A stretch of 6,670 nucleotides of DNA from Ilumatobacteraceae bacterium. Lineage in GTDB: Bacteria; Actinomycetota; Acidimicrobiia; Acidimicrobiales; Ilumatobacteraceae. The notes beneath the pieces are model-generated. The model was not told where the DNA came from. It was given only the letters and a program-made list of their open reading frames with translations, and did not search any database. Both the position numbers and the translations under genes were made by a program. Positions 5,085 to 6,670 of the stretch are shown here, one piece after another; the first letter of the stretch is position 1, and each line of letters opens with the position of its first letter. The DNA lies in NCBI GenBank assembly GCA_019090765.1, contig JAHRVJ010000374.1, positions 1-6,670 on the forward strand, in the 5' to 3' direction.

Positions 5085-6628
5085 CAGATGCTGCTCCCGC
5101 GGTTTTCCCAGTGGGGGGCACGCAGCTTGTGCTTGTAGAGCTTGCCCGTCGGGAGCCGCGGGAGTTCTTCGTGAAATTCGAAGGCCTTAGGGCACTTGAA
5201 ATGCGCCAGGTGTTCACGCACGTACGCCCGTAGCTCGCCCTCAAGCTCGTCGTCGCCAGCGATTCCCTCCGCTGGCTGAACGGCGGCCTGAACGGCCTCG
5301 CCCATCTCGTCGTCGGGGATACCGAACACGGCGATATCCGCGACCTTGGGGTGCATCGCCAGGCAGTCTTCAATTTCCTGAGGGTAGATGTTGACTCCAC
5401 CGGAAATGATCATGAACGTCTTGCGGTCCGTGAGGAACACCCACCCATCTTCATCGACGTAGCCGACATCGCCGAGGGTGGTCCAGCCATGTCCCTGGGG
5501 GTCCTTCGATTCTTCAGTCTTCTCAGGGGCGTTGTGGTATTCGTACGGCGGACCTTCGCCGAAGTAGACCGTGCCCTGCTCACCAGCGGGGACCTCGTTG
5601 CCAAGGTCGTCGAGAATGTGTACTTCACCGATCAGCGGGGTGCCGACGGTGCCGGGACGCTCAATCCATTCCTCAGGCCTAACAAGGCAGAAGCCGTTCA
5701 GCTCGGTTCCGGCGTAGTACTCCCACAAGACAGGGCCCCACCAGTCGAACATCTTCTGCTTAACTTCGACCGAGATCGGTGCCGCGGCGTGAACGGCGAC
5801 GTTCATTGAGGAGACGTCGTACCTTGCTCGCTCCTCGTCGGAGAGTTTGAGCATCCTCACAAACATCGTCGGGACCCATTGCGAATCAGTTGCCTTGTAT
5901 TTCTCGATGAGTCGCAGGGACTCAAGTGGATCGAACTTCTCCATTGCGATGACGGTGCCACCCATCGATTGCACGCCGAGGCAAAACCCGATGGGGGCCG
6001 AGTGATAGAGGGGAGCGGGGGAGAGGTAGACGCTGTCCTCGTTCATCCCGAACAGACCACTCACGAGGGCGGTTGAGCTCGTTCCTTCGGCGATTGATCG
6101 ATCACTGAGCTCGCGCTTGATGCCCTTGGGGCGACCGGTTGTTCCTGATGAGTAGAGCATTGTCTCGCCAGCGGGCTCCTCATCGAGCGGCGCAGCCGGC
6201 ATTGTCGCGATCGCGTCGACGTACTGCTCGAAACGCGCATCTGGCTCACCGATTAGTAGAGCGAGTTCCACTCCCGGAGCGTCCTTCAGCGCCTCGGCGG
6301 CGACATCGGCCTTTGCATTGGTGGTCACCAGCGAGCGCGCGCCGGAGTCGTTGAGAATGTAGGCAACCTCTTCGGGCGAGAGGTAGCTGTTAACCGTGGT
6401 GACGTACAGTCCCGAGCGCAGCGCCGCCCACATCACCTCGAAGAAACGTGGCTGATTTTCACTGAAGATCGCCACGTGGTCGCCGCGGGTAAGACCGCGA
6501 TCGCGCCATAGTCGCGCTAGCTGGTTCGACCGCTCATCAAGCTGCCGATAGGTGACCACCTCGCCAGATTGCCCCATGATCACCGCAGGATGATCTGGCC
6601 TCGACGCTGCGTGAATTCCTGGATACAC
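5084..6628 (-). CDS. Acyl-CoA synthetase (AMP-forming), complete
   Basis: ATP-dependent acid:CoA ligase of the ANL superfamily: carboxylate + ATP to acyl-AMP, then thioester with CoA; cytoplasmic. All core motifs are seen in 514 residues: the P-loop YSSGTTGRPKG at 159-169, PLYHSAPI at 206-213, VPTMF at 252-256, the adenine-site YYAGTE at 304-309, LGDVG with Asp387, the hinge motif DRKTFMIISGGVNIYP at 401-416, and PRLPTGK at 490-496 with the catalytic Lys496. Length fits medium- or long-chain FadD-like enzymes. The start is a GTG at 6628 with AGGGGAG six bases upstream; no in-frame ATG would preserve the N-terminus. The stop is doubled (TGA TGA at 5086-5081). It is the first gene of a probable two-gene minus-strand unit with the monooxygenase 51 bases downstream, which suggests it activates an acid derived from the monooxygenase product or the substrate before it. 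It is a paralogue of the partial synthetase at 1-803. Chain length and substrate are not readable from the sequence. Confidence 0.95.
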   Translation of the reverse strand: MYPGIHAASRPDHPAVIMGQSGEVVTYRQLDERSNQLARLWRDRGLTRGDHVAIFSENQPRFFEVMWAALRSGLYVTTVNSYLSPEEVAYILNDSGARSLVTTNAKADVAAEALKDAPGVELALLIGEPDARFEQYVDAIATMPAAPLDEEPAGETMLYSSGTTGRPKGIKRELSDRSIAEGTSSTALVSGLFGMNEDSVYLSPAPLYHSAPIGFCLGVQSMGGTVIAMEKFDPLESLRLIEKYKATDSQWVPTMFVRMLKLSDEERARYDVSSMNVAVHAAAPISVEVKQKMFDWWGPVLWEYYAGTELNGFCLVRPEEWIERPGTVGTPLIGEVHILDDLGNEVPAGEQGTVYFGEGPPYEYHNAPEKTEESKDPQGHGWTTLGDVGYVDEDGWVFLTDRKTFMIISGGVNIYPQEIEDCLAMHPKVADIAVFGIPDDEMGEAVQAAVQPAEGIAGDDELEGELRAYVREHLAHFKCPKAFEFHEELPRLPTGKLYKHKLRAPHWENRGSSI

Positions 6629-6634
6629 GGATTG

Positions 6635-6641
6635 CTCCCCT
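6635..6641 (-). promoter_or_regulatory. Ribosome binding site of the right acyl-CoA synthetase
   Basis: Minus-strand AGGGGAG is six bases before the GTG at 6628. It supports this non-ATG start. The remaining 29 bases to the window edge hold no promoter I can defend, so the synthetase may also be preceded by other co-transcribed genes. Confidence 0.8.
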
Positions 6642-6670
6642 GGTCGTGAGTGTCTAGTTTGGCCGCCGCG

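Noticed and set aside
5351..5809. Plus-strand open frame of 152 codons inside the right synthetase
   Set aside because: It is antisense to conserved synthetase motifs, has no ribosome binding site and no family resemblance.

Overview
The window looks like chromosomal DNA of a moderately G+C-rich actinobacterium. The evidence is AGGGGA/GGAGGAA-type ribosome binding sites, one GTG start, a probable leaderless gene with a TANNNT box, and a gene set of acyl-CoA synthetases, an MFE-2-type short-chain dehydrogenase and a Baeyer-Villiger monooxygenase typical of lipid- and steroid-degrading Actinobacteria. An acidimicrobial or mycobacterial-type host is plausible, but lineage cannot be fixed from this sequence alone. 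I see no mobile element, CRISPR array, tRNA or rRNA.

Layout, left to right. (1) Bases 1-803, minus strand: N-terminal half of an acyl-CoA synthetase whose C-terminus lies beyond the left edge. (2) Bases 804-923: divergent intergenic region that must serve both the synthetase (leftward) and the next gene (rightward). (3) Bases 924-1835, plus: MFE-2-type short-chain dehydrogenase, probably a 3-hydroxyacyl-CoA dehydrogenase. (4) Bases 1836-1988: intergenic, with a perfect 18-bp inverted repeat (likely terminator) followed by a -10 box placed for leaderless transcription. (5) Bases 1989-3401, plus: malic enzyme with an N-terminal ACT regulatory domain. (6) Bases 3404-5032, minus: type I Baeyer-Villiger monooxygenase (BVMO), convergent with the malic enzyme at a 2-bp gap. 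(7) Bases 5084-6628, minus: complete second acyl-CoA synthetase, upstream of the monooxygenase and probably in one transcript with it.

A plausible joint role is catabolism of a cyclic or branched ketone, terpenoid, steroid or fatty acid. The monooxygenase would turn a ketone into an ester or lactone, the synthetases would activate the released acids as CoA thioesters, and the dehydrogenase would carry out a beta-oxidation step. The malic enzyme could supply NAD(P)H and pyruvate from C4 acids made during such growth, but it has its own promoter and may be an unrelated neighbour. The substrate cannot be read from the sequence.

The gene families are all known, and I do not see a clearly new system. 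The most interesting local structure is the 51-bp junction between the second synthetase and the monooxygenase. It holds a 15-codon reading frame overlapping the synthetase stop (TGATG) and ending 4 nt before the monooxygenase ATG. That ATG has no Shine-Dalgarno sequence and lies inside a potential CTGGGGG/CCCCCAG stem, an arrangement that suggests translational coupling.
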